A stretch of DNA of 64,000 nucleotides from Euonymus europaeus (lineage: Eukaryota; Streptophyta; Magnoliopsida; Celastrales; Celastraceae). Below the pieces are notes generated by a model. The model made no database searches and was not told where the DNA came from. It saw nothing but the letters and a program-made list of their open reading frames with translations. Within the stretch, counting starts at the first letter, position 1; each line of letters begins with the position of its first letter. Of the stretch, positions 23,871 through 37,949 are shown piece after piece. The position numbers and the translations under genes were made by a program. The stretch covers positions 23,076,501 to 23,140,500 of the forward strand of contig OY756958.1 in the NCBI GenBank assembly GCA_963580455.1. The letters are read 5' to 3'.

Positions 23871-25619
23871 TGGTTAATAGTTTCTTGAAATCTTTTTGCA
23901 GTTCTTGAGTTGACAAAGAGTGGAGTAGACAAATATTAGTCATCAACAATTAGCACACTTGGTGGAAAATGATTCTGGTTCCTTTTAGACGGCGTATATA
24001 TATGTTTTTTTCTGGCATTTTTAATATAGAGAATTGATGGTCCAGAATTTTTCGAGTTTAGGGTTTAGGAATTCGTGTTTACACATACATAATATTTCAA
24101 AAATTAAATAAATTAAGGCATTTAAATCAAACAATAGCGGGATCTGTTGTAGTTTTTCTACCTAAGACTCCGCTGATCCTGAATGGACCTGTGGAAGAAT
24201 GGATTGGATAATTAAAATAAAACAAGTCTATAGATCTTTGTTTTAAAATTTGAATAAATTAAATGTATTTTCATTAATGTTAGATGTGCTGAGGTGATAC
24301 TTTATTGATTTCACAGCAAATTTATGTCTATCTCAAATATACAAATCCCAAACTGTTTTGACATGTACTAGTTTTTTTTTTATAGTTCCAGAAGCATTGA
24401 AAGAAAATGAAGAAGATAAGCGCAGACACACTTTCATTACAGCGCGAATAGTAAATGTAGTAATGTTGCATTTATCCAAAACACAACTTTCATTTTATCC
24501 TCAAATTTATATGGCACGTGTTTTAACTATTAGTCATAATTATAAATATTATGTAGGGATCACTTCAAATCGAACACTTCACATTCATTTGAAGTGAAAT
24601 GAAGGCTACATTTGGGGGTTTCAAGCACTATGCTTCTGACAAATAATATGCATTCGCTAGGCAAAAAAAATTGATTAATTTAACACTCTCTTAAAATAAT
24701 TAGATATTGTTTGTTTCTTTCTTGCACTATGTGTACTGAAATAAGAAAAATGATTCTGCCAGGTAAAATAAAAAAGGAGAAAAAAGTGACTCCAAAAACA
24801 GAGAACTCCATAATCGAGAGTTTGAGACGGATTTGGAACTCTACAATTCTCTCGGGTCTAAAATTCACATCTAATCGTAAGAAAAAAGTCAGATAAATCT
24901 TAAAAATAGAAAAATATGTGCTCAAGCAATTGGACCATTGGATTAAAATGATGATTCTAATATTCAAACGAATTGCAAAGCCTCTGAATCCAATCGAGAC
25001 AATATGGACGTCAACAATACAATAGCATGGAACATTATAAATTACAAAACTAAATTTGACAACAGCTCTGCCATTGCACACTGAAGATATCGTGCAATTA
25101 GCAGATTGAAAGCAGAATTGCAATTAGGATTGGAAAGAAAGAAGAGAAGTTTTTTGAAAGAGTAGGAGAAGCAACAGAAGTGGTTTCTCCACGTAACTGA
25201 AAAGTTCTCTTAAAATATCAGTGTCTTGAAAAGACGAAATTGACACTGCTCACCATTCCAGAAGAGAGGTCAAAACTTTTATAAAAGTTTTGAAGAACCT
25301 ACATTCTATCAACAAAATTATGGTTCACTTAATGCTCAAAATAAAGTTAACGCAAACTCATAATCTATTATCCCACCGAGAAACGAGTATCGACATGAGT
25401 GCTTACAAACGAAAAGACGCCCGCGGCAACACATCTTCTCTAAAGATTACAGGAATAGGGACTCGGTGGAGAATTTTTCTTTTCCAATGATGTGTGTAAA
25501 CAGTGGCCCTTTAATAGCAGGTTAAACTATAGCTCCTAGAATACATTTCATTTCATTGTTACCCTATGAATGTCGATAATAACCAGTCACCATCAGCAAC
25601 GCCATAGACACTCAAAAAC
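23871..25619. other. Intergenic DNA, no gene recognised
   Basis: The stretch is AT-rich. A 147-residue minus-strand open frame at 24680-25123 has a hydrophobic, low-information translation and no family resemblance. The last part probably holds the AlaRS 3' untranslated region on the minus strand. Confidence 0.5.
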
Positions 25620-28600
25620 TCACCCCAGTCTCATTGAAGCAAATTTAGCAGCCAAATCCAATGCTTTGTTCACGCTTGATGCATCTGTCCCCTGAATTTA
25701 AAAAGAAAAAGTTACGAGTTAAAGGGTAAAATATTGTACCACACTAGAAGGTCGCATAAACACAACAAAATGGAATTAAAGCCAAGCGCCATAACACAAC
25801 ACCAACAAAAATCAAATCAAGGCTCATCTCACTCATTTTGCAGCAATACTATCATTGTTGAATTGGTATTAGTGAATTCACTCATAAATTGCTAATAGTA
25901 TCAAGTTTGCTTCATGCATGTGAAATCCATGAATGAGTTCAGGATACCAGGGGAGAAGATGTAATCTCAGTTATGTTCTTCAAATGATTTGATAGGTTTA
26001 CGAGTTCGTCTCCTTGTTGCCAAATAAGAGCACAGACAATCTAATATTCAATCATATATTGCCAACTGAGATCTAAAATTTCAATCAATACTTCCAAGTC
26101 ATCAAAAAGTTAAAAAGGAATAAGTGTGAACTCTGAGAATATTGCTAACCTGGCCCGAAGCAATACCGCCTTTTCCTCTACCACCTTTTCCATTCAGAGG
26201 CTCCAGAGCCTCTTTCAACCACTCTGACACATCTAGTTCCATGCCCTCAGGCACTCCTGCACATGCCACAACCTTATTTGTGTCTTGGTCCGTACTGAAA
26301 ACCATTACAGATATACCCTGCATCAACCAAAAAAAGTATTTAAGAACTTTGATTATTAGATAGATATGTAAAAAAGCATGACCCGGAAAACAAACACTAA
26401 ATAAATAAATAAATAATGCCAAACAGAAAGTGTCAGCAACCTTTTGCTTTAAAACTTTCAAAACTGCCTCGCGAACAGCATTAGTATCTAAGCCAACATC
26501 AACATGGCCGACACTGAACGACTTCCCATCAGATGTGGCAGCTTCGGCCATCGTAATTGCAGCCTCGACAGCTTTGCGTATGTTTGCTTCAGCAATTTTC
26601 TTTTGGACTTGTCTGACTTGATTCTGAAAAAAGTTCAAATATTCTAGTACAGAGAAAGGCAAACCAAAAAAGGAAAGTACTTTCATAAAACAGCGCAACC
26701 AAAACTATCTCGTGTTTAGCCAGTTGCAGTACCTGGAGGAGGGCAATCTTGGCCCGAATATTGGCCTTCTTAGCTGCTGGAATATCTGCCGAATCCACAT
26801 CCTTTTTTAAAGATGCAACTTTCTGTGACGAGAGAAATCTAAATGTTAAACAGGCTGACAACAAAAGCCAAAGTCCCTCCGATAGTTTTCAATGAAACCA
26901 ACAGACAATTGTACATCAACACCAATTACTGCATTACTTGCTTCAAATTTCAAATTCATGAAAACTAGATCCCACATATAGTTCCTCCACGATAAAGCAG
27001 CAAAGATGCTGTGATTCATGATGTTGGAAAGTATAAACTTCTGCATTGGTAAACTCTATAATAATCTATCATTTTTCACAGGATAGGTACGACCCCATAA
27101 AGAGGCTTTTCCTGATATTAATAAGCCGGCAATAAAAAAGACTAGTAAACTCTATAATAATCTATCATTTTTCACAGGATAGGTACGACCCCATAAAGAG
27201 GCTTTTCCTGATATTAATAAGCCGGCAATAAAAAAGACTAGCATCAAAGATTAGATTAACGTATATAGTGCTGGTCTAAACCGGGTCATTTCCAGCGAGA
27301 TAGCTCTGTGTTCAGTATTGGCAGATTGACACCGTCCAGAAATTGATTTAATTCTCCAGAATCGACACAAGTGTGGAGGATAGGTTGTGCTGGTTGTTGA
27401 CTAAAGACGATTGCTTCACTGTCAAATCTTCCTACAAGCACACCAATTTGGCGATTAAAATTTCCCTTGGTTGTGTATCTGGAAGACTGAAGCCCCCTCC
27501 AAAGGTGGCTTACTTCTGCGAGGAGGTTGTATAGGACAAAATTCTGACCTTAGTCAATTTGCAGAGAAGAGGGACTCAATATTTTCAACAGGTGTTTGCA
27601 AAGCTAAGAAAGTCTGTTGACCATCTTCTTCTGCACTGTCCTTGGACTTTGGACAATTTTCTGGAATCTTGTTGATCAACACTAAAGTAATGGCATGGAA
27701 TAACATGACCACTGATAAGACCAAGAGGAAGAATAGGTAAACAACATCCGTGTGCAAGGGTCCTGGAGCAGGAACGATTGAGGACAAGCAAAATGTACGC
27801 ATCTAAGTTGCACCCTTGCAACTCTACCAAGATGAAGAATCATTTTTTTTAACTTATTTTTATTTTATAAGAGGAAGAATCTGTAGTGCTACCAATGGCT
27901 ATTCTGGTTCTAATGAAATATGAAAACATTAGATATGAGGGATTGTTCTATAGATTTTTTACCTAACAATATCTGTTTGACTTGGACTTTGCTGCTCTTA
28001 CTCTAATAATATTCCTGGGTATAGTCTTTCCAATAAATTTCTTTTCCACTCAAACGAAAGTGAAAAAACACACATCACATCATAGATGTAGTCTAATAAT
28101 CTAATTTTCAATAAGATAATCTGTGGGTTATGGGCAACAAATTCATTTTAAATTAAAAGAGACGCAGCTTCACACAATACAAGCTTAACAATGTAATATG
28201 ATTTGTAAATCTGAATATGCTCCATGTGTTTTTCCTCACTCAAAAAAAGAAAACAAAAGAATGAAAGGGTTCAATGTGCCAAATTGTCAATTTAAGTGAC
28301 CAACCACCAAAGTGACTGCGCAAAATCCTTCTAAAATAATGGTGAATCTTGAATTATGCGTCAAGTTAATAAAGTTCATCATGATGGCAAATTTTGAATC
28401 ATGCCTGGCATTTAAGTAATACATCTGATCCTCCATTAACCATTGGGTAAGCATAAATATTTCGAAAAAATATTTCATTTCAATTCACACTCGTGTGTAG
28501 AGGAATCAAAAAACCACATGCATGCCATGATTTTGAATACTGACAAGATGCCATATGCCAATTATTAGGGCAGGTTGCCCCATTACTGTCAAACTACTGA

Positions 28601-31600
28601 GTACCAAGTTTTCTTGCAGCACAGCAGGTGGGCCAAAAGAAAATGTTGAATAAGAAAGTGTGCACAAGGTTCAGACCAACCCCACTCTTCCCAACCCCCT
28701 CGTCAGGGACCACCAAAAACAAAAGGGAAAAAAATGTGACAGACCTTTTCCAGTCGACTTCCTTCTGTTTTGGATGCCTCGTCCACTTCCTGCTCAAGTT
28801 TGGATGCCTCGCTCAATGCTTCAAGAGCACTATCAGTTGTGACAGCAGTTATCCTTCGGATTCCTTTAGCAATTCCCTCCTCAGATAAAAGAACAAATGC
28901 TTTAGCTTCCCGTGTATTTGTAATGTGGGTCCCTAAATGAATATGTAGATTCAGTACCAACTACCAAATAGATATCTGCATTCAATATCATTGCAAAATA
29001 AAAGGTAAGATAGAATAAGCACAAGATAATTAGAAGGAAAATAAACCTCCGCAAAGTTCTGCCGAAATTGATAACCATTCTTCATTATCAGGGTTCGATA
29101 GAAGGTCCTCCACTTTCTGACCAACTGACACTACTCGAACAGGATCAGGATATACCTGCATGAAGAATGGAGAAAAGATTATAGTATATGGCCTTTTACC
29201 AGACATCCAAACACCCAATTTCAGAACAAAAAGCTGATTACACTTACTTCTCCAAAAACAGCCCGTATACCATTGATACGTTTGGCTTCTGTAAGGGTCA
29301 CCTCCTTGGCATATACATCTAACTCAGATTTTATTTGCTCATTAACAATCAACTCAATTTTCCTCAAATTTTCAGGATCAACTGGCTTCCCTATTGAAAA
29401 TACAGTTGAAATTTAAATATGATTCCTCTTGACACAAGTAATAGCATGTAACAAACCTTGCCTTCTTTGTTTCCAAGATAATAACATGAAATAAACCTTA
29501 CCATGAGAAAAATCAAATCTCAGTTTTTGAGGAAGAACAATAGATCCCTTCTGGTCAACATGATTGCCAAGTACTTCCTGCATTCATATTATAGCTACTA
29601 TGAATTTAAAAGATGGAAACAATACTGTGCCTACTGAGAAGATATGGTTCGTCAAACATACCCTAAGAGCAAAGTTCAACATGTGTGTGCAGGTATGATT
29701 AGGAGCGATTTTATTACGCCTATCATAGTCGACCTGGAAAAGTCACAGTCAACTATAGTACACCAAAAAAAAAAAAAAACTACATGAAAAAAGGCATAAG
29801 TTGTTTCTGATACCTTACAGATACCTATATCACCGACAGACAAACTAGCAGTAGATTCGGTAAGATGACCAATGTGAAGGATGAATCCTCCATAAATTTG
29901 GACATTACAAACTTGAAATGAGCCCAATGGGCATTGGATTAATCCGGTATCAAATATCTGCATCAAATAGACCATGTCACTATGTTAGACACAATAAAGT
30001 CCAACTTAACAAATAGAGAGCAAGAGATCAGAAAACAAAACGGGACAGATGGTTAATTGTGAGAAGCAAAGATAATTTAACAATAATTATCCTAATTATT
30101 TCCATGTGTTTTATCATTATTCACCACTAAAAGGAAACCCTACAAGATGCATTTCCCAAGTGTCAAAGTGGTAACTTATAAACATTAATATCAGTCACTC
30201 TAAACATTACTTCAATAATCACCACCAAATCCCAGACAAAAGAAAGTAGCTTTCTGAAATTTTAAAAGTCAGCGGACTGCTATTGGTCATGGCCATGCAT
30301 ACATCATAAGATCACATTCAACCATATCAGATAACAAAAAATTGAATGTGTTCTAGAATACCTGTCCACCTTGTTCGGCATAGAAACTTGTAGATCCCAA
30401 AACTATACCAACTTCTTCTTCCTTGCTGCCAACGCTTTCCAGGAACTCAGAACCGGTGTAAATAGCTTTTATTACAGTTTCATGGTCCTGAAACAGGAAC
30501 CAGTGAAATAAAGCAATATGCTTGCACTTGATACAACTATTGGATAGTGAAAAGGGTAAATGAAAAACAAGATGTTCCAGGCTTCTAGCATTCCCTAATT
30601 AAACAATGGGAGAACAAATTCAAGATGTCAAAATTCTAGTAACAATTATAGATAAACCATTACCATATCAAAATATTGGTGAGCCCAATACAGCAGGAGT
30701 TTGTTTGAATCAGAAATAAAAGACACTGTTAATAATAAATAATGCATTCCCAGATTCTAATCATGTATTATGATGACATTTAGAGAAGTAATCAACGTAA
30801 ATTTCTGGCATACAGTTATGACGATGTCCACAATATCTTAGCCCAAAAAAAAAGAGCGGAACATTCACATGATAATCAATGTTCTGAAATGATATTTTTT
30901 TCTCGACACAACATTTGCAAATAAATTTAATTGTCTAAATGTTTAAAAACTTTACATTTTCACCTAAGCAGTTATTAACAACAATACAAGTGTGATTTCC
31001 AGATGCAGTTACACATATAACAGGGTACATTACGTATAACACATGTATTTACTAACCTCAAACCAAATGAATTTATAGGTATCATCTGTTGCAGAAACAC
31101 CCCTTCTGTGCAACGTGGAGGTGGCTTCAGCATCCATGACAATAACGCCACCAGCTTGCTGCCAGAAAATGTTCACTATTACATGACTTCTTATAAATCC
31201 TTTTCAGTTCCCAGGCTTAAATGTTAAGAGAAGAAAATGATAAAAAAAACTCCATGTGTTGTACAATTATAGTTGATTTGATAGTAATAAGCAAAGCAAG
31301 GCCCCAATACCTTACTCTGTGAACTCCTAGACCTTTCTCTAGCCTCCTCCATGGCTGCATTGAAACTTTCAACATCGACTATTAGTCCCCTTTCTTCTGC
31401 CATTAACTGGAGAAGAGAAGTAATGTTCAGAACTTCAGATGCATAGGGAAATGTGAGTGGTTGTTTCACATAAGTATGAAGTCACAATGTACCTCAGTCA
31501 AATCTAATGGGAAGCCATATGTGTCCCACAGTACAAAAGCATCCTGCAGAGATCATTTTGGCTGAAGATAAGTATGTTCCTTTCAAAATAAAAGCAGCTG

Positions 31601-32709
31601 ACATTTTGGTTTACTTTTAAATAGATAATATAAATGATGACTTTAACTTAACAAATGACTTTCACAGACATTATCTTAGTTTGGAATTTTGACAACTGTC
31701 CTACATAGTGTTAAAGACACGACTCCTATAAATGCCATCCATAATCAATTAATAAAATTTGACACTTGCAAAGTTCCATCATCAGAGCTCAAGTAATGAA
31801 GAAAATTTTAAAATTTTAATTGAATCATTGTTATGCAGCTTCATCTTGGTGGATCATGCACCGCCACCTCAGTATCCTCTTTCATTTGCTAAGTTGAGAG
31901 GTAAAACCGTCAAACCAAGAAGCAAATTTAATGATTTAATCACAAGAAAGAACATGCGAATTCCACGAGCCTAAATCAAATGACAGGAACAAAGAGAAGC
32001 AGAGAAGGATATTAAACCCCAGTTACTGAATGTGTAATATTCAGAAAATGAAGTGCAATATATCATGTAAGTAATGTCACTAGAATGAATAATGTGAGAA
32101 CAATCCCCAAGAAGTAAAACAAATACATGATACAACCTGATACAAGCTAACATAAGCAAATTCTTATTCATTCAGAGGAAAAAATTTTGGCCAGTTATTG
32201 AAATAAAGAGCCATGCAGCATGTTGTATAGATATTCATCATGTCGATAAGTGCAATATGAAAGAAAGAGTATGACCATATATTTCTCATTAGTTTAAACT
32301 ACAACAGAAGTGTAGTCACCTGTCCACTTAATAATTTTCCCTCCACATCCTGCGCAGCCTTCTTAAACTTTTCGATTCCCTGGGAAAATTTGACAGTATA
32401 TCAGTTTTCTAAAGGAAACTCTGACACAAGACCAACTAGAGATTGGTAAATTCAAGCCCATTGGAAACATATATTGCGTGAAATGTGAAGCCTTTCAAAA
32501 TGATAAAGCAATAAAATCCAAGAAAAGCAATCAAATTCTAAACTCAAAACCCTGTTTACACAGACCAAATCGAGAAATAGCTTTTCACCCAAATGCAAAC
32601 CACTCAATCAGTGAAAAAGTGATAAATTTTATTTGTTATTTTGTTACTCTTCATGGTTATCCAATAAAAATACTAACTAAATATACAGATACCAGCATTA
32701 ATTTAATAT

Positions 32710-32759
<50 letters not shown>

Positions 32760-35700
32760 AAACACAGTCCATGTATTTCTTCATATAAATGAGGCAGCAA
32801 AAGGAATCCCAACATTTATGCTTACTTTCAGTAAAGTCCTGCCAAAGCTCTGTTCCTCTTCTGCAATTACATCCCGAATATGTGCTTCACGTTGTTTCAA
32901 CTCCGGGAAAACATCACCCATGACTTTCACAACAACATTTACAAGCCTAAATCAAACGTAATCAGTAAGAATAAGATAATTAAGGTTTCACCTTTTACTT
33001 TTTTTGTTCAACAGGGAGGTTATAATATGAGAGAAATGATTTTGAATCTTATGTGACCTTGTATATTTCTTGGCACCTCCTTGGTGAAGTTTTTTAATAA
33101 TATCACATCATCACAAAAAAAGATAATAATGTATTCTAGAGTCCATCGGCCTCATGGCAGTCACTATGCACCCGCATGTTGCAACATCATATAATTGTTG
33201 ACCATAACCAAAAGGCATTCAACCATTAAGCACGTATATATATCATAGTGTAGCATCACAAAAAAATACTTTTGATTGACTTTGACAATTAAGTTTAGGA
33301 AGCTAGATTTCAAACTTGCAGTTGAACATTCTCAAAAGAGAAACAAAGTAGGCAGACTCATGAGCCTTAAAGATATGATAGCCAACACAATAAATATTCA
33401 TGATAACAAAAGTATGGCTTCCATTTGTACCTATTGAAAAATCCTTCTTGGGCTTTTAGGACTTCATTTCCATAACGAACAGCTCGACGTAAAATACGCC
33501 TTAGAACATATTCCCGACCCTCATTGCCTACACAGCAAAGAAAAATACAAGTACTTCATTTTCAGCATAATTGCTACTATTACTTTATCAATGTGTGTAT
33601 GCAATTAACATTATTTACTTCAAACTCACTACAAGACAATCCCCAAATGGTTAATAAACAGCACTGTCATAAGCAACACGGTATCATATACACCAACAAC
33701 TAATTTTAACTGTTTGACTCAATGGCCAATCTGATAAAACCTACACAACCAAATATGATCTATTGCATTCATAATGCCTTTAAACAAAATTAGAAAGACA
33801 AAATACCTCACAAATAAGCAACATAATCCCGGTTTCAAACACTCTACCTGGACGGGAACCATCTGCAATGGCAAATGAGAGAGTTCGAATGTGGTCGGCA
33901 ACAACTCTATATGCCATGTCAATTTTTTCCACATCATCTGCTCCAACTTTTCCAGAATAAGAAGGAGCGCCTGTTGCCTAGCATTAGCATTACCGAAGAC
34001 ATAGGAAATAAAATTAAAATATATACATGTGAACTATATAAAAGCCAAAAGAAAAAAGAAGGAATCATCCTTAACACATAATCCAAGTAAGCAGCAGAAA
34101 AATTCTTCAGGAAAGCCAAAAGATGGTGATTTTGAAACAGAATTATAATTTCCTTTTAAATTAGATGCTCTCGCCAATTTTTTAGAGCAGATTTTTAAAC
34201 AAACAATATTGTCAGCAACCTCATCTTACCTGTTGGATAGCATCAAAGAATGGCATAAAAACATCAGTATCGTAATTGCTCATCTTATTCTGGAGTATAG
34301 AAGTCAATCTTTCAAAGCCCATGCCCGTGTCAACATGCTTAGAAGGCAAAGGCTTCAAGGTCCCATCGCTTTCCCTGTTAAACTGCCATAACAAGGAGGA
34401 AAAAAGAAAACAGAATGATACATGCAACACAGTCGGAACACCATACTACACACACGCAAAAAAAAGGAATTACCTCTTAGAGATATACAAATTTTAAATA
34501 ACACGTAATAAACAAAAAATATCCTTACAATCAACTCCTCTTAACAAAATCACAAGCCATAAAGACACAGCAGCAAGGTAAAGGTCGAACCTGAATAAAG
34601 ACAAGATTCCATATTTCAATGCATGTAGGATCATCATTATTAACCAGTGATGCAGCATCACGATTCCCAATTCTGTCAAAATGTATTTCAGTGCAAGGGC
34701 CACAAGGACCTGTATCGCCCATCTCCCAGAAATTATCCTGCTCCAATATACAAACTAAATAAATAATCACCATACAGAAGGCTTAAAGACCAATAAAGGA
34801 AATTAGTTGAAATGATCTATTTTTTGGTATGATCGGCATTGGGTCCAAAAATCAAGAATATCAGGGTCAATGTATCATAACTCATAGGCAATGAACACAT
34901 CACATTGGCAAAGAAAAGTAACAGACAATCTTTCATTTAAAACAATTTTGAAACATTAGAAAATCTTTCATTTTTCTCAGATCTGCTTTTATAGCATTTG
35001 AAGATCAGCAGCAAATCCTTCACTTCATTGACTTCATCATAATTCTCAATCAATTTTTTTTATATGTCATCTAGATGGTTGGTCTTCCTGTGGTTCAATT
35101 TATAAGCAATGACCTTCACAAACATTTGGGCACACAGAACTAAACCAAAAGGTGCATGCAGAAGTTTTTTCATTATTTTTTGTTCCTCAATAAGGCATTA
35201 GTAAACTGCCAAAGGGTCGTAGAACCAAAGAACTCCAAACTATACTCGACAAGCAAAAAGAATTGTTAGGAGTAAAATAAAATATTAAAAAACAACTGAC
35301 AAATAAAAGTAAAGCATTTATGGGCAACCTTTTAGAGAGTTTAGTCAGGTCAACCTATCCAATGATAGAAAACAATATGGCCACAAATCAAATGCCCACA
35401 AAGGAGTTTCTTATCATGAAAGCGAATATTACAATTAAAATTATTTGCTCTGCCGGGGGGGAAGGACAACAGAAAGAAAAAAAAATCCTTCACAGTTATA
35501 TAAAAATCAAGAAACAAATAACTTCTCAATGATTATATCTGATCTGGATCTGGAACACGAAAAAACCAGTTCATAAATCATAAGTAGCCCCATACTTACT
35601 CTCCCATGCAGGGAGATATAGATATATAAATATTATTTGACAAAACATCTTCAAAATTCAGAAGTTTCCCCATATTTAATTTCCAACACATAAGCATTTC

Positions 35701-37657
35701 ACCTATCCATTTCAGACAGTGAGTTGGTAAAGTACATCTTGCATATGACTTAAATGCCATCTTCGTAAATAAACTTTTAACACGGATTGATGCATATGAT
35801 CTTTCAAAATAAAAATTAAATGATTGCAAAGAATGAAGAACACGTACTTTACAGCCAAAAGGCAGCACACGTCCTGGTGGTAAAAACTTCAACCATAAAT
35901 CCCTTGCCTCAGTATCAGGGACAAGACCAGCTTTCTCATCACCACCAAAATAGGTGGCATAAAACCGATCTTCTGGCAATTTATAAACCTGCAAGCGATT
36001 AAGATCCACAAATCTTAATGATAAACTCATCGAAATAGTCCAAGAAATCAGTGACAGTAGAAAAATAAAGGAGCACTAAGCTGACATATCTCAAGTGCGA
36101 CAAAACGCCCACATGAAACACATTACTTACAGAATCTAACAGTCATACTGCAACCCCACATAATTATTATTTTTAAGTGCCAGTTGGGGAAGGACAGAGA
36201 GAGTTAGGCCAGTGCTACCAGTTCGAATGCAGATTTCTCTTTAAAATTTCAATGGACCCAATAATTAGTTATTGAGTAAAAGTAAACTTAGAGAATGTGC
36301 ACGCGTATGTAAAAGAACAATGAATTCCTCCATAGTTTTGAAAATGATTCAAAAGACTATAGTACCCAGCATGCTTAAGCTGGAGAGTGCTGGAAGCAAT
36401 GAGATAGGGCTCCAGACACTGAAGATTGAGAGAAATTGTGAATATGAATGGCACTTCTTGTAAATAAACAAATGGAAGCTAATAACTATAACTAAACAGT
36501 ATAAATTCCATTTAAAAAAGTACATAAATTCATAAATGACCTTTGTAAGAAGCTCCCAAGCCCATCCAATGGCCTCTTCCTTGAAATAATCACCAAATGA
36601 CCAATTTCCAAGCATCTCAAAAAATGTGTGATGGTAGGTGTCTTTCCCAACATCGTCAAGATCATTGTGCTTTCCTCCAGCACGAATGCACTTTTGGGTG
36701 TTACAAGCACGGCTGAGTTTGCTTAATTGGGTGTTGGGATCAACTGTCCCTAGAAAGATTGGCTTGAACTGGTTCATACCTGTTGCGTCACATCAGAAAT
36801 ATTCATTTCTCTAAAGCAAACCCCCCATTCCATTCATCCTATGATAAACTTGAAATACTTCATAATTATAATAACCGCAAATTTTTATTAACTTTAATCA
36901 TAAGAGAAAAGATAAGTTAAATGCAATTTTCCAACTGAGGGAAAAATAAACCAGATTCAAAATATAGAAGAAAAAAAATTACCAATAAAAAAAATAAAAA
37001 AAAATGTATACATATATAACGAAAAATGTTTTCATTTTTCAGAACATTGCTCATCAAAACTGAAATTGGAACACACAGACTAAGTCAACATATTTTGCTT
37101 ATGCTTTTTGCTTATTTTACCCCTTCATAACTAAGGAAATTAAAAAGGCGCAAGAGCAAAAGCAATCACAAAATTTTGGTCCTACTTTTACAAAAAAATT
37201 ATATGTATTCGATGATTCAAAGAAAATCATTCTAAAAAAAGAGATCGTCCATTTTTCAAATTCGCCAAGGATATGCACAGTTTTTATAATCAATCAACCA
37301 CACACGGTAAAAACGTAAACGAAGATGAAGTGTAACTATACCAGCATTAGCAAAGAGAAGAGTCGGGTCGTTGACAGGAACAACTGGACTCGATTTCCAG
37401 TTCACATGCTCCTTGTCTTCAAAGAACTTAATGAAGGTGTCTCTAACCTTCTTTGCGGACCAGTCCACGGAGTCCGGCATTTCGACGGCCGCAATTGTCA
37501 CCGCGGGTGACGGACGTGAATAAGACGAGGTGAAAGTCGAGAGAAAAAAAGGAAAGCTTGATGGACAACGCGAAACCCTCGCCGCCGGTAAGAGTACAGA
37601 AGTAGGATTGAGAAGACTTGGTAAGGTTGTGGCTACTCTACGAGAGAATCTCTTCAT
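25620..37657 (-). CDS. ALATS: Alanyl-tRNA synthetase, probably dual-targeted
   Basis: This class II synthetase charges tRNA-Ala and edits mischarged tRNA. Hand-joined exons: 37657-37342, 36779-36541, 35988-35848, 34737-34591, 34382-34230, 33977-33848, 33527-33431, 32946-32826, 32379-32320, 31543-31493, 31406-31311, 31158-31057, 30487-30362, 29957-29814, 29733-29662, 29577-29502, 29390-29248, 29155-29047, 28932-28745, 26822-26733, 26623-26441, 26317-26150, 25691-25620. All phases join to 1007 residues, matching the plant family. The catalytic core shows [20 protein letters not shown] and motif 3 TGMGFERL at 300-307. The editing domain has HTCTH at 654-658 and the CGGTH zinc motif at 773-777. 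[14 protein letters not shown] marks the C-Ala domain. Residues 1-59 are rich in Arg, Ser and Thr with few acids, like a mitochondrial presequence. An in-frame Met60 (ATG at 37480) begins MPDSVDW, the cytosolic-type start. Arabidopsis uses two starts this way; here that is inferred. Confidence 0.97.
27050..27241. repeat. Perfect 96 bp tandem duplication in an AlaRS intron
   Basis: The 96 bases beginning TAAACTCTATAATAATCTAT at 27050 recur at 27146 with no difference that I can see, ending GACTAG each time. The pair lies in the 1.9 kb intron between AlaRS exons 19 and 20, just before a LINE fragment. Identity suggests a recent duplication or an assembly artefact. Confidence 0.95.
27330..27700 (+). 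pseudogene. LINE reverse-transcriptase zinc-binding domain remnant
   Basis: The plus strand, opposite to AlaRS, translates as [20 protein letters not shown], then PPPKVAYF, an in-frame [15 protein letters not shown], and finally [11 protein letters not shown]. This order (FSVKS.Y, PPKV.FF, ILT..NL..RG, E.V.HL..HCP) is that of the zf-RVT domain near the 3' end of plant non-LTR retrotransposon ORF2. The stop and local frame loss make it a dead fragment inside an AlaRS intron. Confidence 0.75.
27735..27832 (-). mobile_element. tRNA-derived SINE fragment in an AlaRS intron
   Basis: Plus-strand words GTGTGCAAGGGTCCTGGAGC, GACAAGCAAAATGTACGCAT and TTGCACCCTTGCAACTCTA match the inverted form of the SINE seen in SAC3B and MO25. 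The tRNA-like B-box part is mostly deleted. It follows the LINE remnant directly. Confidence 0.55.
32716..32760. repeat. Compound TA/GA microsatellite in an AlaRS intron
   Basis: About 12 TA units are followed by about 9 GA units. It lies between AlaRS exons 8 and 9. Confidence 0.9.
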
Positions 37658-37949
37658 TCATTTTTAACGCTAATAGTTGAGGAGCAATCCTCGCATATTT
37701 CCTCTTAATTCCATTTATTTACTTTTGTCAATTCTCATTTTTTTAATTTTAGTCATTTCGACCCAGTTCCTTCAAAAAATTTAAAAAAGGGTATCTTTTG
37801 TAAAAATTAATTTGCTTCGGATGTCATTAAAATGTTTTCTAAATTTTGTTTTTCCATAGAGTGTTTTTGGATCGAGAAATTTGTGGGGGGAAGCGAAATA
37901 AAACTTCCTCTTAATTCTTTTGTCTTAATTCTTTTGTCAATTGACTCTT
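37658..37949. other. AlaRS promoter side, intergenic
   Basis: This should hold the AlaRS promoter on the minus strand. I see no clear TATA box. The sequence TTCTTTTGTCAATTGACTC is partly repeated near 37920-37965 at the junction with the Helitron remnant. Confidence 0.4.

Noticed and set aside
24680..25123. A 147-codon minus-strand open frame
   Set aside because: The hydrophobic translation is what AT-rich DNA gives in this strand; no motif, no homologue that I recognise.
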